This document shows, one piece after another, positions 48,635-61,123 of a DNA stretch of 64,000 nt. Position 1 is the first letter of the stretch. The number at the start of each line of letters is the position of its first letter. Position numbers and translations under genes: made by a program. Source of the DNA: Hofstenia miamia (taxonomy: Eukaryota > Xenacoelomorpha > Acoela); NCBI GenBank assembly GCA_004352715.1, contig SCFE01000046.1, positions 1,450,233 to 1,514,232 of the forward strand, read 5' to 3'. Below the pieces are notes generated by a model. The model searched no databases and was not told where the DNA came from. It worked only from the letters and a program-made list of their open reading frames with translations.

Positions 48635-49943
48635 GTATATATATTATATGTATATATATAAATTATATATATATATATCAAATTTATTAATCTAGAAGGG
48701 TTAGAGCGCTCATTCAAATTAGTGCCGGGCCAGAAAATGGTGCTGGCTGGTTCTATTTTAAATTTAATAAAATGATCAAATTGTTTTGAAACAGCAATAT
48801 GAAATTTGTGCAGTCGTTCATTAGTCAGTGCCAACAACTGTTTGCCTCTAAGCTTAAATGTTAATGAATGTTCTATGATTATAAAAACTTCATAAAATAT
48901 TATTTGAAAGTTCACTATCAATAAACAATTATTAAAGCTTGAGCATTTGATGGAGGCTATTATAAGCCCAAGTCATCAATATATTAAGTAAAAATATTGG
49001 CATTTTAATTCAAAAAAATAATTACAAAGTTGAGCTTGAATACATTTTTAGTAATGAACATATTAAGTGGCAGTTTGATTTTGACACAGGAAAGTGATGA
49101 CCTTTTGAAGAAAATTCTCTTAAATATGAGATTAATGTATTTTAAACATTTATATTTAAATTTAAAATTGACAGATACAATTTAATTTGCAGCAAAAATT
49201 GAGATCGCCTTATTAAATTTTAATAAAATCCGTTAGCAAAATTCTCGAATGACAATCGAAAACCGGGTTAATTGTTTAAATAAGGTATTGTATTTATGCC
49301 GTCCGCCACAAAAAAGTCGGTTTTACCATAATTTTTCTGAATGGGATATATCCATACAACAAATTTATTCAATTATTGAAATGACGAATAAATCCAATTT
49401 TTCTACAATACTTTTCATTTTTTTCAATTTTATTTATTTTTAGAATTGCTCCGTGAGTCCAAATTTTGTGCATGGCTTTTAAATATACCCCGAGGCCATC
49501 ACGCATACTCAATTTATGATTTTTTTTTAAATTAATCGGCCCAACTGCTTGCGGACGCTAAGTATTTTGAAAATCGATGTTCGTTGGAGCTCAGTATAAG
49601 ACTTACCGTACTTAGGGCCTGTATATATATATATATATAAATATTATTAATTTCCATTCTCTTCAATTAAGATAAAAATTTCCTTTTATATCTTACTAAC
49701 AATATTTGGTATTTATAGCATCCGAGATTGTATATAGAATAAGATTTGAATAAATGCGATTAACAATGCAATTGACATTAAAAAATCTACGTACATTTTA
49801 AATTTATTAATGTCCCCAAAACTATTGGCTGTTGTGAAAGTGTTATAATAAAAAATAACATTTACTAATTTATACATGCTCAGGAACATGAATTACTATT
49901 TATATGTACCCTGTGCTACAGAGTTGGTGTCCGCCTATATTTT
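47700..49943. other. AT-rich non-coding stretch
   Basis: It contains a long imperfect (TA)n region at about 48577-48682 and a short one at 49622-49639. A plus frame at 47781-47978 begins at the N and has no motif. No supported gene. Confidence 0.45.
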
Positions 49944-49951
49944 AGCTGAAC

Positions 49952-50624
49952 CTGGGATGGAAGTGGGGCGGATTTTTGTGAACTGCCCTTCCCCGCCTCA
50001 CGCAATTTCCATCTGTTGACATCTGCCCCACATTGCCCCACGTTTTATATTCTACCGCAACAAATTGGCCTTCTAAAAAATTTTGCTCCAAAACTACTTT
50101 ACGATATTTTCGTGCCCCATATTTGTTGTATGACAATTTTCATTGCATTACACCACACCACCACTCAATTATTTTGAATCCTTACTTCCTAGAATATACA
50201 GAATCATTTTTTTAAATATCATCACTACTATTACTACCAATAGGAATCTAATAACAAGGGTGATACCAATGCATATTAATAACATTATTAATAACAAAAT
50301 GAAATTGAAATTTAACGCTATAAAGCACCCTTAAAATTCAATTACAAAGCCTATTGACTACAAATCAGATCAAAATGATCTTGCTGATATCACTGAATAG
50401 AATCAAATTTCACCAAGAGCTAAAAATGCATGGCAATTAATTTTTCAAAATGCGACGAAGTTTTTAAGCAAAATCAAATTTTTTTTGAGAAGGGAACTTT
50501 AATAGAAAAATACTTTTACAATCTCCAAAATGGCAATCTCATAACTAAGTCCTTCCTAACTAAAAAGTGTTATTGCCCCACGTTTGCCCATGAGTACACA
50601 CTTTAGAAAAATCTTCCATCTCTG
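49952..50624. mobile_element. hAT-type miniature element with GCCCCAC array
   Basis: Perfect 8-bp direct repeats AGCTGAAC flank it at 49944-49951 and 50625-50632. The left end is CTGGGATGGAAGTGGGGCGG and the right end read inward CAGAGATGGAAGATTTTTC, matching C-G-GATGGAAG. The body has several GTGGGGC/TTGCCCCACGTTTGCCC words near both sides and an AT-rich centre. Short frames at 49942-50334 overlap it and are not genes. The end sequence GAGATGGAAG is shared with the fragment at 32780-32889. Confidence 0.87.
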
Positions 50625-50632
50625 AGCTGAAC

Positions 50633-51772
50633 AACTACCATGTTAAGCTCTAATGAAACTCAGGGAAGAGTTTAGTTTCATTTTAAATAACTTGTAGTTT
50701 CAGGTTGCAAAATAATTAGTGAACTTGAATGCTTGTTTCATCTAAGTGAAATTGCAATACTTAAATCACGTAAAAAATTACTTGGCTTGGTAAAACACTT
50801 CAAAATATTTTGACATTTAACTTATACATTAATAACATTGTTATGGAGGCGTTCAGAAAAATAAATGTATTAACATAATTTATGTTCAGGAAATCTCTAT
50901 TTGACTAATGCGATCCACTTATTAAGGATATTCTTGAACATCTAAATGAAAAAATTAAAGCAATACAAAGAAAGCACAGAGAATTCTCTAAAATCAATTA
51001 GCTTACCTAGAGTTAGAAGTTGTACAGTGCCGACCTGTCCGGTCTCTATCTGCAGTATATGCAAATATTCCGTTTCACACCTCATGCACAATGAGACTAG
51101 ATGCAGATTATTTAATGAAATAAATTGCCATAAATTTAGAGGAATTGCGAATAACAGCGCCATAAATTTAGAGGAATTGCGAATAACAGCATAGCAGGAA
51201 AATAATCGTTGAGATTTTTGGTATTTAATGTAGAATGCTTGTCTTGTGGTAGAAGCACGTGCAACACTCAGCAAGCATTCCATCTTTAGATATATTAAAC
51301 ATAACCGAGGGAACTACTAGTTATTGTGTAATCTATCTAATGAGATAACAAGAGCATTTTCATTCCAAGGTTAATCAGTATTCAGAGAATAAGTTAATTC
51401 CAAACTTCTTCTTACAGAATCAGGCCTCCGGCCGAAGCGATGAACCATTTCCAATACCTAATGTCTCAGCTCATATTAGACTAGAGAAAATGCAATTATT
51501 ATAGCTACATGCAAACCGCGCTTCCTAACCGTACTCATCCTTATACCTAATACCTACTATCACCTAGACTAGAGGAGTCAAACCATAGGACCATTTAAAG
51601 CCTCAGGTTATCCTACCTTTCGCCCGGAGTGATACCTTAAGCGTTGATCATGTTGATCAAATACATATAAGATAATAAAGATAATAAAAGATAATAAGAG
51701 GGCACTTTATGAAAACTATCTTATCCAAAAAATGCTAAAAGATAATGTTAATAAATATACGGCTGGGGAAAT
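50633..51772. other. Unexplained stretch with small tandem repeat
   Basis: Antisense frames at 50946-51194 (+) and 50942-51283 (-) overlap; neither is recognisable. At 51127-51190 a 32-bp unit (GCCATAAATTTAGAGGAATT...) is repeated twice exactly in tandem. A GC-richer piece at about 51420-51650 (CCTCCGGCCGAAGCGATG...) weakly resembles sequence near 53455-53540. A GATAATAAA repeat occurs at about 51670-51700. Confidence 0.45.
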
Positions 51773-53440
51773 CTATAATAGTTAAAAGAAAAGCAACTGG
51801 AAGCTAGAGTAGCAAAACTTAAATTAAGCAGAAATAACACATTTGAGTATTTACAAATAATGGATAACAATAACACTCACTTGTGATCAAATGGTGAGTA
51901 ATAGCAGAACAAATGTTTAAAACTACTGTGATGTCTGAAATTCAAATTACGCAAACAAAATGGATTCCTCGTACGAGCAACCAATCAAAATACAAAGAAT
52001 ATTCAATCACTAATTGTACATTGCTTAACGTCGCTATATTACTAAATCGACACATAATATCAATTTACAAATTAGGGATGCAAATATACTACAATACTGT
52101 CAAGTCTATTCAATACAAANNNNNNNNNNNNNNNNNNNNNNNNNNNNNNNNNNNNNNNNNNNNNNNNNNNNNNNNNNNNNNNNNNNNNNNNNNNNNNNNN
52201 NNNNNNNNNNNNNNNNNNNNNNNNNNNNNNNNNNNNNNNNNNNNNNNNNNNNNNNNNNNNNNNNNNNNNNNNNNNNNNNNNNNNNNNNNNNNNNNNNNNN
52301 NNNNNNNNNNNNNNNNNNNNNNNNNNNNNNNNNNNNNNNNNNNNNNNNNNNNNNNNNNNNNNNNNNNNNNNNNNNNNNNNNNNNNNNNNNNNNNNNNNNN
52401 NNNNNNNNNNNNNNNNNNNNNNNNNNNNNNNNNNNNNNNNNNNNNNNNNNNNNNNNNNNNNNNNNNNNNNNNNNNNNNNNNNNNNNNNNNNNNNNNNNNN
52501 NNNNNNNNNNNNNNNNNNNNNNNNNNNNNNNNNNNNNNNNNNNNNNNNNNNNNNNNNNNNNNNNNNNNNNNNNNNNNNNNNNNNNNNNNNNNNNNNNNNN
52601 NNNNNNNNNNNNNNNNNNNNNNNNNNNNNNNNNNNNNNNNNNNNNNNNNNNNNNNNNNNNNNNNNNNNNNNNNNNNNNNNNNNNNNNNNNNNNNNNNNNN
52701 NNNNNNNNNNNNNNNNNNNNNNNNNNNNNNNNNNNNNNNNNNNNNNNNNNNNNNNNNNNNNNNNNNNNNNNNNNNNNNNNNNNNNNNNNNNNNNNNNNNN
52801 NNNNNNNNNNNNNNNNNNNNNNNNNNNNNNNNNNNNNNNNNNNNNNNNNNNNNNNNNNNNNNNNNNNNNNNNNNNNNNNNNNNNNNNNNNNNNNNNNNNN
52901 NNNNNNNNNNNNNNNNNNNNNNNNNNNNNNNNNNNNNNNNNNNNNNNNNNNNNNNNNNNNNNNNNNNNNNNNNNNNNNNNNNNNNNNNNNNNNNNNNNNN
53001 NNNNNNNNNNNNNNNNNNNNNNNNNNNNNNNNNNNNNNNNNNNNNNNNNNNNNNNNNNNNNNNNNNNNNNNNNNNNNNNNNNNNNNNNNNNNNNNNNNNN
53101 NNNNNNNNNNNNNNNNNNNCTATAATAGTTAAAAGAAAAGCAACTGGAAGCTAGGGTAGCAAAACTTAAATTAAGCAGAAATAACACATTTGAGTATTTA
53201 CAAATAATGGATAACAATAACACTCACTTGTGATCAAACGGTGAGTAATAGCAGAACAAATGTTTAAAACTACTGCGATGTCTGAAATTCAAATTACGCA
53301 AACAAAATGGATTCCTCGTACGAGCAACCAATCAAAATACAAAGAATATTCAATCACTAATTGTACATTGCTTAACGTCGCTATATTACTAAATCGACAC
53401 ATAATATCAATTTACAAATTAGGGATGCAAATATACTACA
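51773..53440 (+). repeat. Duplicated flank around a 1000-N gap
   Basis: Bases 51773-52093 recur at 53120-53440 on the other side of the gap (52120-53119), offset 1347. I noticed three substitutions in about 320 bp. After the shared block the copies diverge (ACTACAATACTG versus ACTACATTAAAT). It is either two haplotype ends flanking a false gap or a genuine repeat longer than the reads. Confidence 0.85.
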
Positions 53441-56400
53441 TTAAATAGCAAAAAGTCCGGTCTTGATCCGGGAAAAGAAAAACCATTTCCAACTCTGAGC
53501 TTACAGGAGACTATTAAAACAAGAAGAATGCGATTATCTAAGAACTTTTTTGAAAAAAATGTTATCAATCAAACATACACTTTATCATTTTGCAACTAAA
53601 CACGTTATAATATTTGACTTTTTCACAGAAAATAAACGATGTAGATAAAAGAGAAGTAATATTCCGCTTTGTATTAATACAATTGACTTGTAGCAATGAC
53701 TTGAAATCATTGATATCAAATGATGTTTTTAAGTGCATTAGGCTTTCCTACATTCACATAAAACATTAATTTCCGATTTTCAGATTTAACGTCTTGGTAC
53801 TGCGTTTGCAGTGCAAGCACTTTCTATTTGATCTAACTAATACCGCCGCAGAGCTGCATCAAGTCCTTAGAATTCTTGAGAGTGTTGTTGCAACCTAGAT
53901 TAATAGTTGTTGCTGGGCAAAATTGGAGCTCTTAGTACTTGTCAAATGCTTTACCTCACATAATCGTAAAGAACCAACTAACTTTAGAATCTATATGTAT
54001 TGATACAGAGAACTATATGCTGATGAAACGAGACGTCATTGCTTATATCCTGGAAATGTTCCATTGGTCTCTCCTCTAATTTGGCTGTAGGCAACAAGCA
54101 AAATCACGAAAACCATGCTTGGTGAATACTAAGAATCTCACAAAGTTGTTACAGGTTAAACAAATTGTCCAGTAGTCTAACGAAAAGAATATTACTAAGG
54201 AATCTCTAATGAAATAAACATCGTATGGAGAGTACAATTCCTCAATTAATCACCACATGATTTTAATGCAATCTTGAGATTCCAATATAGCTACAAGTAT
54301 TACTGAGTCATGAAGCTTATTCATTTTTAATTATTATACACTTTTGCATATTTGTAAACATCTTATTTTTGAAATCTTGAAATTCATTAATCAATGGGGG
54401 AGGTCTTGAGTGCAAGAAATTCTATATTGTGACAACAGCAAATAGGGAATTCTTTATGACAAATTCATGCTTTTGAGCTTTTTTGTTCACTACAATGAAT
54501 TTAAAAGCTTGGTTCAAGCATTGAGAATATCTTAAGAAATGTACATTATGAACCAACACTTTGCTCCAGACGATTACTAAACTAGCATTGTCATCCAAAC
54601 TTTCATATTTAGAAAAGTAACCTAACTGGAAGTTGTTTTGTATTAGGCAACTAACTGAGGTATTACAGGTATATTTTGGTTTAGATCCAGATTGCGAAAC
54701 AATTGGTTTTTCAAACGTTCATTGAGTACATTGAGATCGGAAATTACTTTTATCAATTTCATAATCAAAATCTATATTAATGCTTTGAAATGTCAATTTC
54801 ATGTTTAGCGTCTGACATAATATGATCCATGATTGAAAAAATAGAAAGAATTGATTCTATTCCATTAAAGTGTCATGCTCTTGCTGAACTGCAATTTCGG
54901 CTTCATAAGGTAATGCCTATTTTTTACAAAATACTAAATTGGAATAATAAATAAACAAATTTGGTGGCGACAGAAAAATTCTTCCACAAGTGCGAAAAGG
55001 TTCAAATTTTGAAGAGACAGAAATTTGATCATCTAAATTTGTACTGATTATATTTTAAGAAAAAAATTTGTTTTATCTAAAAATATATTATTCTGCCAAC
55101 CAAACCATATTTTAATCACTTATGTATTCAAGCGGAAAGCAAATACATAGTTTGATTTTTCATTTTTTCTTATAAGTGATTATCCTGTCAAGTAAAAATC
55201 CTGACTGAAAAGTGGTTTCAGACCATTTTAAGGTTAGATGATGTATTAAGACTATACTATGCCAACAGATTGTTCACTGTAGCAAAAAATTTCACATTAG
55301 GGCCTAGTTTTAAGCTTTGGTCATACATTATTTATTGTCTCTGCTATAATTAGCATAAAAGAAAATGACAGGTACTGCGAAGTTTGCATAGACTTGTTTT
55401 TAGGGCATGCAAGATACAATAGTTATTCTAATTTTGATTTTTAGTCATTGTTTAACCCATCATTTTGATGCGTATTTGACCTTTATGAAGAGCTAATGAA
55501 CAAGTTTAAAGTGTTATTATCCCTTGTCTTATACCAGATATATTCGTATATAACAAAATGGCAATGTACCGCATCAAATTCTAGTACAAGCCAACTTACG
55601 TTATATATATTACTTTATCGATGTGATTTTTGTATATTAGAGCCCGTAGCGTAAAATCAAGTGATTTTTAACAAGAATGTTCAATTTTGACAAAGTGGTT
55701 CAATTGTAGATAAACGTTTTTAGACATTTGAGTATGTCAGCTAATAAGAAAGAAAGGGACTCAATCATCCCTAATGAAAATTGATTGGAACTCCAAATTT
55801 AGGATCGCGACTTTTTAAAATAATACGCTGCAAACTATATTAAAATAATGCCGCGAACAGGGAAAGTAAATCAGTTGTTTGATGTGCACATTGAATAAAT
55901 TCCCCTTCAAATTAGTTTACAGTCTTATATTTTATAAACAGTGTATCGAATGCATAAGAGTAGATATTCTACCTTACAAATGAAGATGAAATACCAACTG
56001 CATTCGGACAAGCAAAATTTGATTTGGTTGAACATATATTTGAGAGATTGTAACATACATGGCTTTTTATTTTAAATAAGCCATGAAACATATAACCAAA
56101 GTATGCATCAATCGTCCTATAAATTTGTTCTAGCTAACATTAATTCAATAAACAATGCAAATGTTTATATGAATCAACGTTTTTAATGTTAAGTATTAGT
56201 AGATCATACTATTCCAGGAATTTATAAGAAGTTCTTTCTTATAATTTGCATTTTTAGCTTAATTAATTCATATTGGATTAAATATTAAATAATAATTTAA
56301 TTAATTTCAAGAACGTTATATGAAAGCTTTAAAAATTACACATTTTAATGAATCTATAGTTTCATTTGAAGACTTATTAAATCGATTGAAGTTCGCTTTG

Positions 56401-56580
56401 TATTCTGAAGATTACGTAATTTGAAATTTGATTTTAGGTAATATCTGACATTTTATAATAAAAATAATTCAAAATATACAACTTAAATTCGATGCAAGTG
56501 CGAATTTAGCATTACAAATTTCTGATGCCATGTATATCCATGTACATGCACATACTGTTCTTACCTCCATCATCCTGCAT
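53441..56580. other. AT-rich non-coding stretch
   Basis: No frame, inverted end or array I can support over more than 3 kb on either strand. Confidence 0.5.
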
Positions 56581-56609
56581 GTTAATTAATAACTATTTAT
56601 ATGCTTGTC

Positions 56610-56722
56610 AGGCTTATGCTTGCCAAATTTGACGTGGGGTGACATTTTTGGACATAAAACCCATGCCACACCAAAAGAAATGTCCACAAATCCACACCAC
56701 ACGTCCCACACCAAAACTGTCA
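56610..56722. repeat. G/C-rich array of GTGGGACGTG-type words
   Basis: TTTGACGTGGGGTGACA, CCATGCCACACC, CCACACCACACGTCCCACACC and AAAACTGTCAAA lie on opposite sides with inverted relationship. It resembles a miniature-element body, but ends and target duplication were not found. Confidence 0.45.
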
Positions 56723-56801
56723 AATATATCAATACAAAGCATTTGTAGACAGTGAAGATTTTCTGTGTATATTTTAAAATGCATTCACATGTATTTTTTA
56801 C

Positions 56802-56903
56802 CTTGAGCATGCATGTTTTGTAATACACGAAAATCCGTGGGGAAGCAGGGACACTACGTTTCGGTATTCCACATAAGGGTGAAGGCAGAGAGGTGAAAAG
56901 GGC
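56802..56903 (-). CDS. Possible internal exon of unknown gene
   Basis: Minus strand: an acceptor ATTTGCATGCAG, 34 intact codons, then a donor CTCAAG|GTAAAAAAT. The 102-nt interval is in phase 0/0 and reads ALFTSLPSPLCGIPKRSVPA, then SPRIFVYYKTCMLK. Its base composition is clearly less AT-rich than both flanks, and the splice sites sit exactly at the compositional borders. I recognise no domain. With only one exon visible, a chance arrangement or a transposon fragment cannot be excluded. Confidence 0.35.
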
Positions 56904-57145
56904 CTGCATGCAAATAATGCAATATCTTAGGCACATAATTTTAGAATATTAATTATTTACTAATGCAGCACAACAACCTCCCCTTATAGTTTGATGTTAT
57001 TGCATTATATAACTTTAAAAGAGTAGCATTGTTCATGCTATGCAAATATAACTCTTCCATTTATCATAAATGATGCAAAGCAGCATTTTCCAAAATTAAT
57101 CTTATAAAGTTAGTTTTATAGTGATATTTTTTCCTTGCTTACTGT

Positions 57146-57990
57146 CCTCTATTGTCACTTCAGAAACTAAGACAAGATAGAAAGCCAATGAAACTCTCAA
57201 TGTCCAGTGACATACGTTGGATGTTCAGATCAGAGACATGTTCTTCTTTTATACTCTTTTCTACGTTATTAGAAGAACTTAATATTCCACAAGACCCTTG
57301 TGATGCTCGATCTAGCATTAAAAAACTTGGGATTTTATGCAATAAAGTCGTCATATTTCTATTGGTTTCTTAAATTCATATTCTTGATATGATTTCATGT
57401 GCAAACCAAGGATTTCCGTTGTCTACACTCTCAATTTCATAAACAATTGCATCTAATATGCAACATGTTTTGAAAGAACTCGGTGAATTTAGATTTCAAT
57501 TTGATTTTGACAAATTAAACAAATTAGATGATGACATAGCCACCAAAAATAATTTTGTAAACCAATCATTCAGAAGAACCAAGAAAAAATCTCCATAGTG
57601 ATTTTGCTGTTGATTTGTATTTTAACTTTGGATTCCCTAGACTGGAAGCATATCAATTTTGAAGTTCTGACACCTATATTGGTTAGATTGATGCTCCTTT
57701 CAGCAATAACCTAATAATTTTATGAAATTATCGAAAGTCTTGCATCCCAAACTTGAATAATTTACATCAAAGAGTGACTTACTCAAAAAGGTAACTGAAA
57801 CCTATAGCATTGAATTCAAAAAATACGTTTTATGTCCAGATTTTGAAGATATCCTTCAAATGATTATGCTTTCTGACAAAGACGTTTTTGAATCTATTCA
57901 TAAAGCTTATGAGTTGAGGGTTACTTACTTGTTCACTTTTGTTAGTATTGAAAAGCTTTTCTTGACTGTCATATATTGGTAACTCAATAA
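57146..57990 (+). pseudogene. hAT transposase relic, ZMYM1-like type
   Basis: Fragments in order: LSMSSDIRWMFRSET (about 57195), where D-x-R-W resembles the conserved DTRW of this hAT group; a block with DPCDARSSIKKLG; QHVLKELGEFRFQFDFDKLN (57460-57520); a block with YSIEFKKYVLCPDFEDILQM (about 57803-57862); and FESIHKAYELRVTYLF followed by TFVSIEKLFLTV (about 57890-57965), the hAT C-terminal dimerisation region. Stops and frameshifts separate the blocks. From family knowledge, transposon-derived proteins related to zinc-finger MYM type 1 carry this order. It is non-functional. Confidence 0.65.
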
Positions 57991-58021
57991 CTCGACTTCT
58001 TACTAAACTTTTACTCCATTT

Positions 58022-58612
58022 TTGCAATTTAAATCAGCTAATCGAATCGCAAAATTTAATCACTGTTCGATTGCATTGTCTGTGTTTCCCCCCGTGTATC
58101 ACCTCAATACAGCGGCGAAATCCCCTGTTGAGCTAGTTAATGCATTTGATTTGCTAATTGATTGGTGGACTGGTAGAAACAGAAAAACATGTTGGTTGAT
58201 ATTTCTCAATGATGAGAAAAAATTCAACCCTGATACATCACTTAAACCATCTGATGTCGTTGTCATTAACAAATCAAGTTCCTCTGCTTCTGCACCAGCA
58301 CAGAAGTGTCTTCGATTGTCAGATTTTAAGAAGACTCGCACCAATTTACCAACTTCTACATCAGATGATGCAAAAATTATCTCTCACTTCCCTTGGTCGA
58401 TGTGTGTGACATTGTATAATATTGGATCATGAACAATTCAGACCCCATGCGAAAACTCGCATTTTGTTATTTTTTCGTGTCCAGACACTGAATCAGTGGA
58501 AAGGCTTTTTTCAAGCTCCGGCAATATGCTTTCACCTCGGCGAAACAGACTAGGACACCCTATTCACACCCTTTTTATTATTTTAATAGGACAATACAAT
58601 CTGTGTACATAA
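58022..58612 (+). pseudogene. Second hAT transposase relic, C-terminal part
   Basis: A 136-codon frame (58022-58432) includes VYHLNTAAKSPVELVNAFDL and LIDWWTGRNRK and a serine-rich linker; after a frame change the segment SCPDTESVERLFSSSGNMLS followed by PRRNRLGH (about 58480-58560) is a clear hAT C-terminal dimerisation motif (S-x-ERLFSSxGN-x3-xRRNRL). It ends at TAA near 58612. This motif variant differs from the one closing the preceding relic at about 57960, so two different hAT elements appear to lie head to tail. No intact product. Confidence 0.7.
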
Positions 58613-58734
58613 ATATTTACATGAATTTATGTTTTAAATATCATTTATAATATGTTACTAACGTTTTGGGTATATTTGTAGTAATTTACAAAACGTAATA
58701 TAGGTATATTAACGCTTTTAGGTATATTAAAAGT

Positions 58735-58753
58735 CTGGCGCTTCTAGTGTTAA
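58735..58753 (-). mobile_element. piggyBac-like terminus at TTAA
   Basis: Minus strand reads TTAACACTAGAAGCGCCAG: TTAA (58750-58753) followed by CACTAGAAGCGCC, a form of terminus I associate with piggyBac-like elements. The rest of the element would extend to lower coordinates, but no second end or piggyBac coding was identified there. Confidence 0.4.
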
Positions 58754-60195
58754 GGAGAAAATGCATTTAGTAAATTGCGCATTCTATCTATACTTATATT
58801 CATATGTGCTTTTTTTAATTGAAATTACTGTTTTAATGATGTTAGAAATTCGTTCTTAATATCATGCATCATCTTAAGTACAACAGTGCTACCAGTGATT
58901 AACTGGTAACCGCTAGTGAGATTTGCCTTAGCACTAGAATAGCGATGACTCCTTAAAAATAAATTTATATTTGAATTTACAAAAAATTAACATTTCATTG
59001 TATTTATCTATTGTGATTTTTATAAATCCAATGACTGAATAACTATCCCAATCCCAACGCCAACTCTGACATATACATGAGAGACAGAGGAAACATATTG
59101 TCACTTGCGACAAACTTGATAAGAATCGTTTACAAAATTTGTTTTTGATGGAATTGTAATTAATAGACTTAGCCACAAGACATGAATTTATGGTTCTCGC
59201 AAATTGCATGTGTAAATGTTTGCCTTTGGAATGAGTGCATGTACAGGATGCTGATAATCATTAAATATTTGTATAAGAAGGTTTTGAAAAATGTTTTCTA
59301 ATTACATTACAAGCTTCAATGTAGTTAGAGAGTGGTGTCAAATTGGGATACAGTATTCTAGTAAAGGATGATTCGTCGTTAAACCTCAAATGACAATAAA
59401 GAAAATTCAACTAGCTATTTTAACTGCAAAAACTTTTTCAATATTCAAATTTTTAGTACATTTCTTAAAACAATATATAAAATATATAATTTTTTTTATG
59501 AACTTGCCTAAATTCATTATATTTATTAATTGGCAGAAGAAGTTTATGAATTAAATCTGGGGTCCAATGGACCCCAATTGTCATATGATGGTTTAAATAT
59601 AGAGTGAAAAGTCTCCAAGTGAAAAAAAGTTTACACTTCATTTTTTTGGTAAATGTAAAGATTTTGCGAACTTCTTAGTGATTGTTTTGTATTTTTATTC
59701 CAATTTAAATTCGCCTGTATTTTTCTACCAAGCAGTGTCATCAACACATCTCTAACTATTTGTTGAGTACATAACCAGTGAATTAATAAAAACTATAAAG
59801 TTAATCTTAGTTATGACCGAGACTATTAGTGTTTATTAGGCCTGGTAAGACCATTTACTGCATTGGTGCTTAGATTCCCAAACACCACAAATTTATTTTT
59901 CAATTTGTACTCGTTTGTCATATTTATTCTCCCATAACTAATATGACCTATTTTAGTTGCTTTATGAAAGTTGAAGGAGGTTTTAACAATACAGTAATAA
60001 AAAAGGCGGTGCTGACATTTAATTGTTTTGCGTCAAATTTGCAATATTTTTGCGTTGAATTTAAATAATTTATCAGGTTTAAGTTGCTTCTAAAGCCTTA
60101 TTGATAAAACACCTCCATAGCGTGTATAAAAATTTATGGCAACTATATGTTAAATCTTATCATTAGACTAGACTATTCTACGTACGCAAACCTAC
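58754..60195. other. AT-rich non-coding stretch with one palindrome
   Basis: No supported gene. The palindrome GGGGTCCAATGGACCCC at 59559-59575 follows TTAAATCT and resembles the subterminal palindromes of the element at 9009-10057; it may mark the end of a related element. Confidence 0.45.
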
Positions 60196-60203
60196 CCTCA
60201 ACA

Positions 60204-60836
60204 CAGTGGCGCAGCCAATGGGGAGGCACACTGGGTACGTGCCACCCCCGAAATTGAAGAACAAAAAAAATTCTGAACAAAAGTTAAAAATGCTTCAATG
60301 CTGGAGGTGACATTGATATCACACTGTTTCTTCCGCTGAAAGGGATAAAATTAATTTGTTTGCACACCAGCAAATTCATCCCACGACAATTCACCCAGCC
60401 CATCCCTCAAATTCGCACTTTGTTTAAGATTTTTCTAACATTGCCACTTACGTCTGCAACTTGCGAAGATCATTTTCACTGTTAAGAAGGCTGAAGACAT
60501 ACACTCGTCGTACAATGGGACAGAAAAGGTTAAATGGGTTAAAATTTATCAATTAACCGTGACCTTGAATTAGATGCTAAAGATGTGCTAGATGAGCTCT
60601 CTCTAAAGAGCAATTGAAGATTGAATTTTTTATTACAGTTAACTACGTTTGAATTATGAATGTTGACTTATCAAGTTTTGAAAATTATATCTTTTGTATG
60701 CATTATTCTTGTTCAATTTAACAATAGATTTTTAACAGTTAAATAAAAAAAGCATAGGTATCAAAAATTTAATTTTATCAACGTTCAAAAATCTATTTTG
60801 TGCCCATACCGAAACGAAATCCTGGCTGCGCGCCTG
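60204..60836. mobile_element. hAT-type miniature element, CAGTGGCGCAGCC family
   Basis: Perfect 8-bp direct repeats CCTCAACA flank it (60196-60203 and 60837-60844). The left end CAGTGGCGCAGCCAATGG and the right end read inward CAGGCGCGCAGCCAGGAT share CAG---CGCAGCCA. The left subterminal region is G/C-rich (GGTACGTGCCACCCCCG); the 633-bp body has no transposase. Fragments at 18128-18178, and perhaps 12490, look like ends of related copies. Confidence 0.87.
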
Positions 60837-61123
60837 CCTCAACAATAACTAGCTGATAAACATTTTAAATTTAAGGCTGATCATATTAAACATCGCCTGC
60901 TGAAAAATGAAATCCAAAAGGTTGTCAATTAATGAGTTTATTAAACAGAATAATAATGATAATGCTAAAGTAAACGACTTTAGACGTAATCCGCTTTCGT
61001 GATTTGTACAATTTCGATTAAGAAGATTATCTTTTTTAGCATTGAGGTACAATTCATTATCCTTCACTATCTCTTTATAAGTGATTAATGAAAATTTCCT
61101 ATGTGTATAAACTGATTATTATA

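Noticed and set aside
50946-51194. Cysteine-containing plus frame (CPVSICSICKYSVSH)
   Set aside because: It spans an exact 32-bp tandem duplication and competes with a longer antisense frame; no known finger spacing.
51913-53223. Long frames across the 52120-53119 gap
   Set aside because: Unresolved Ns; the visible flank is a duplicated non-coding block.
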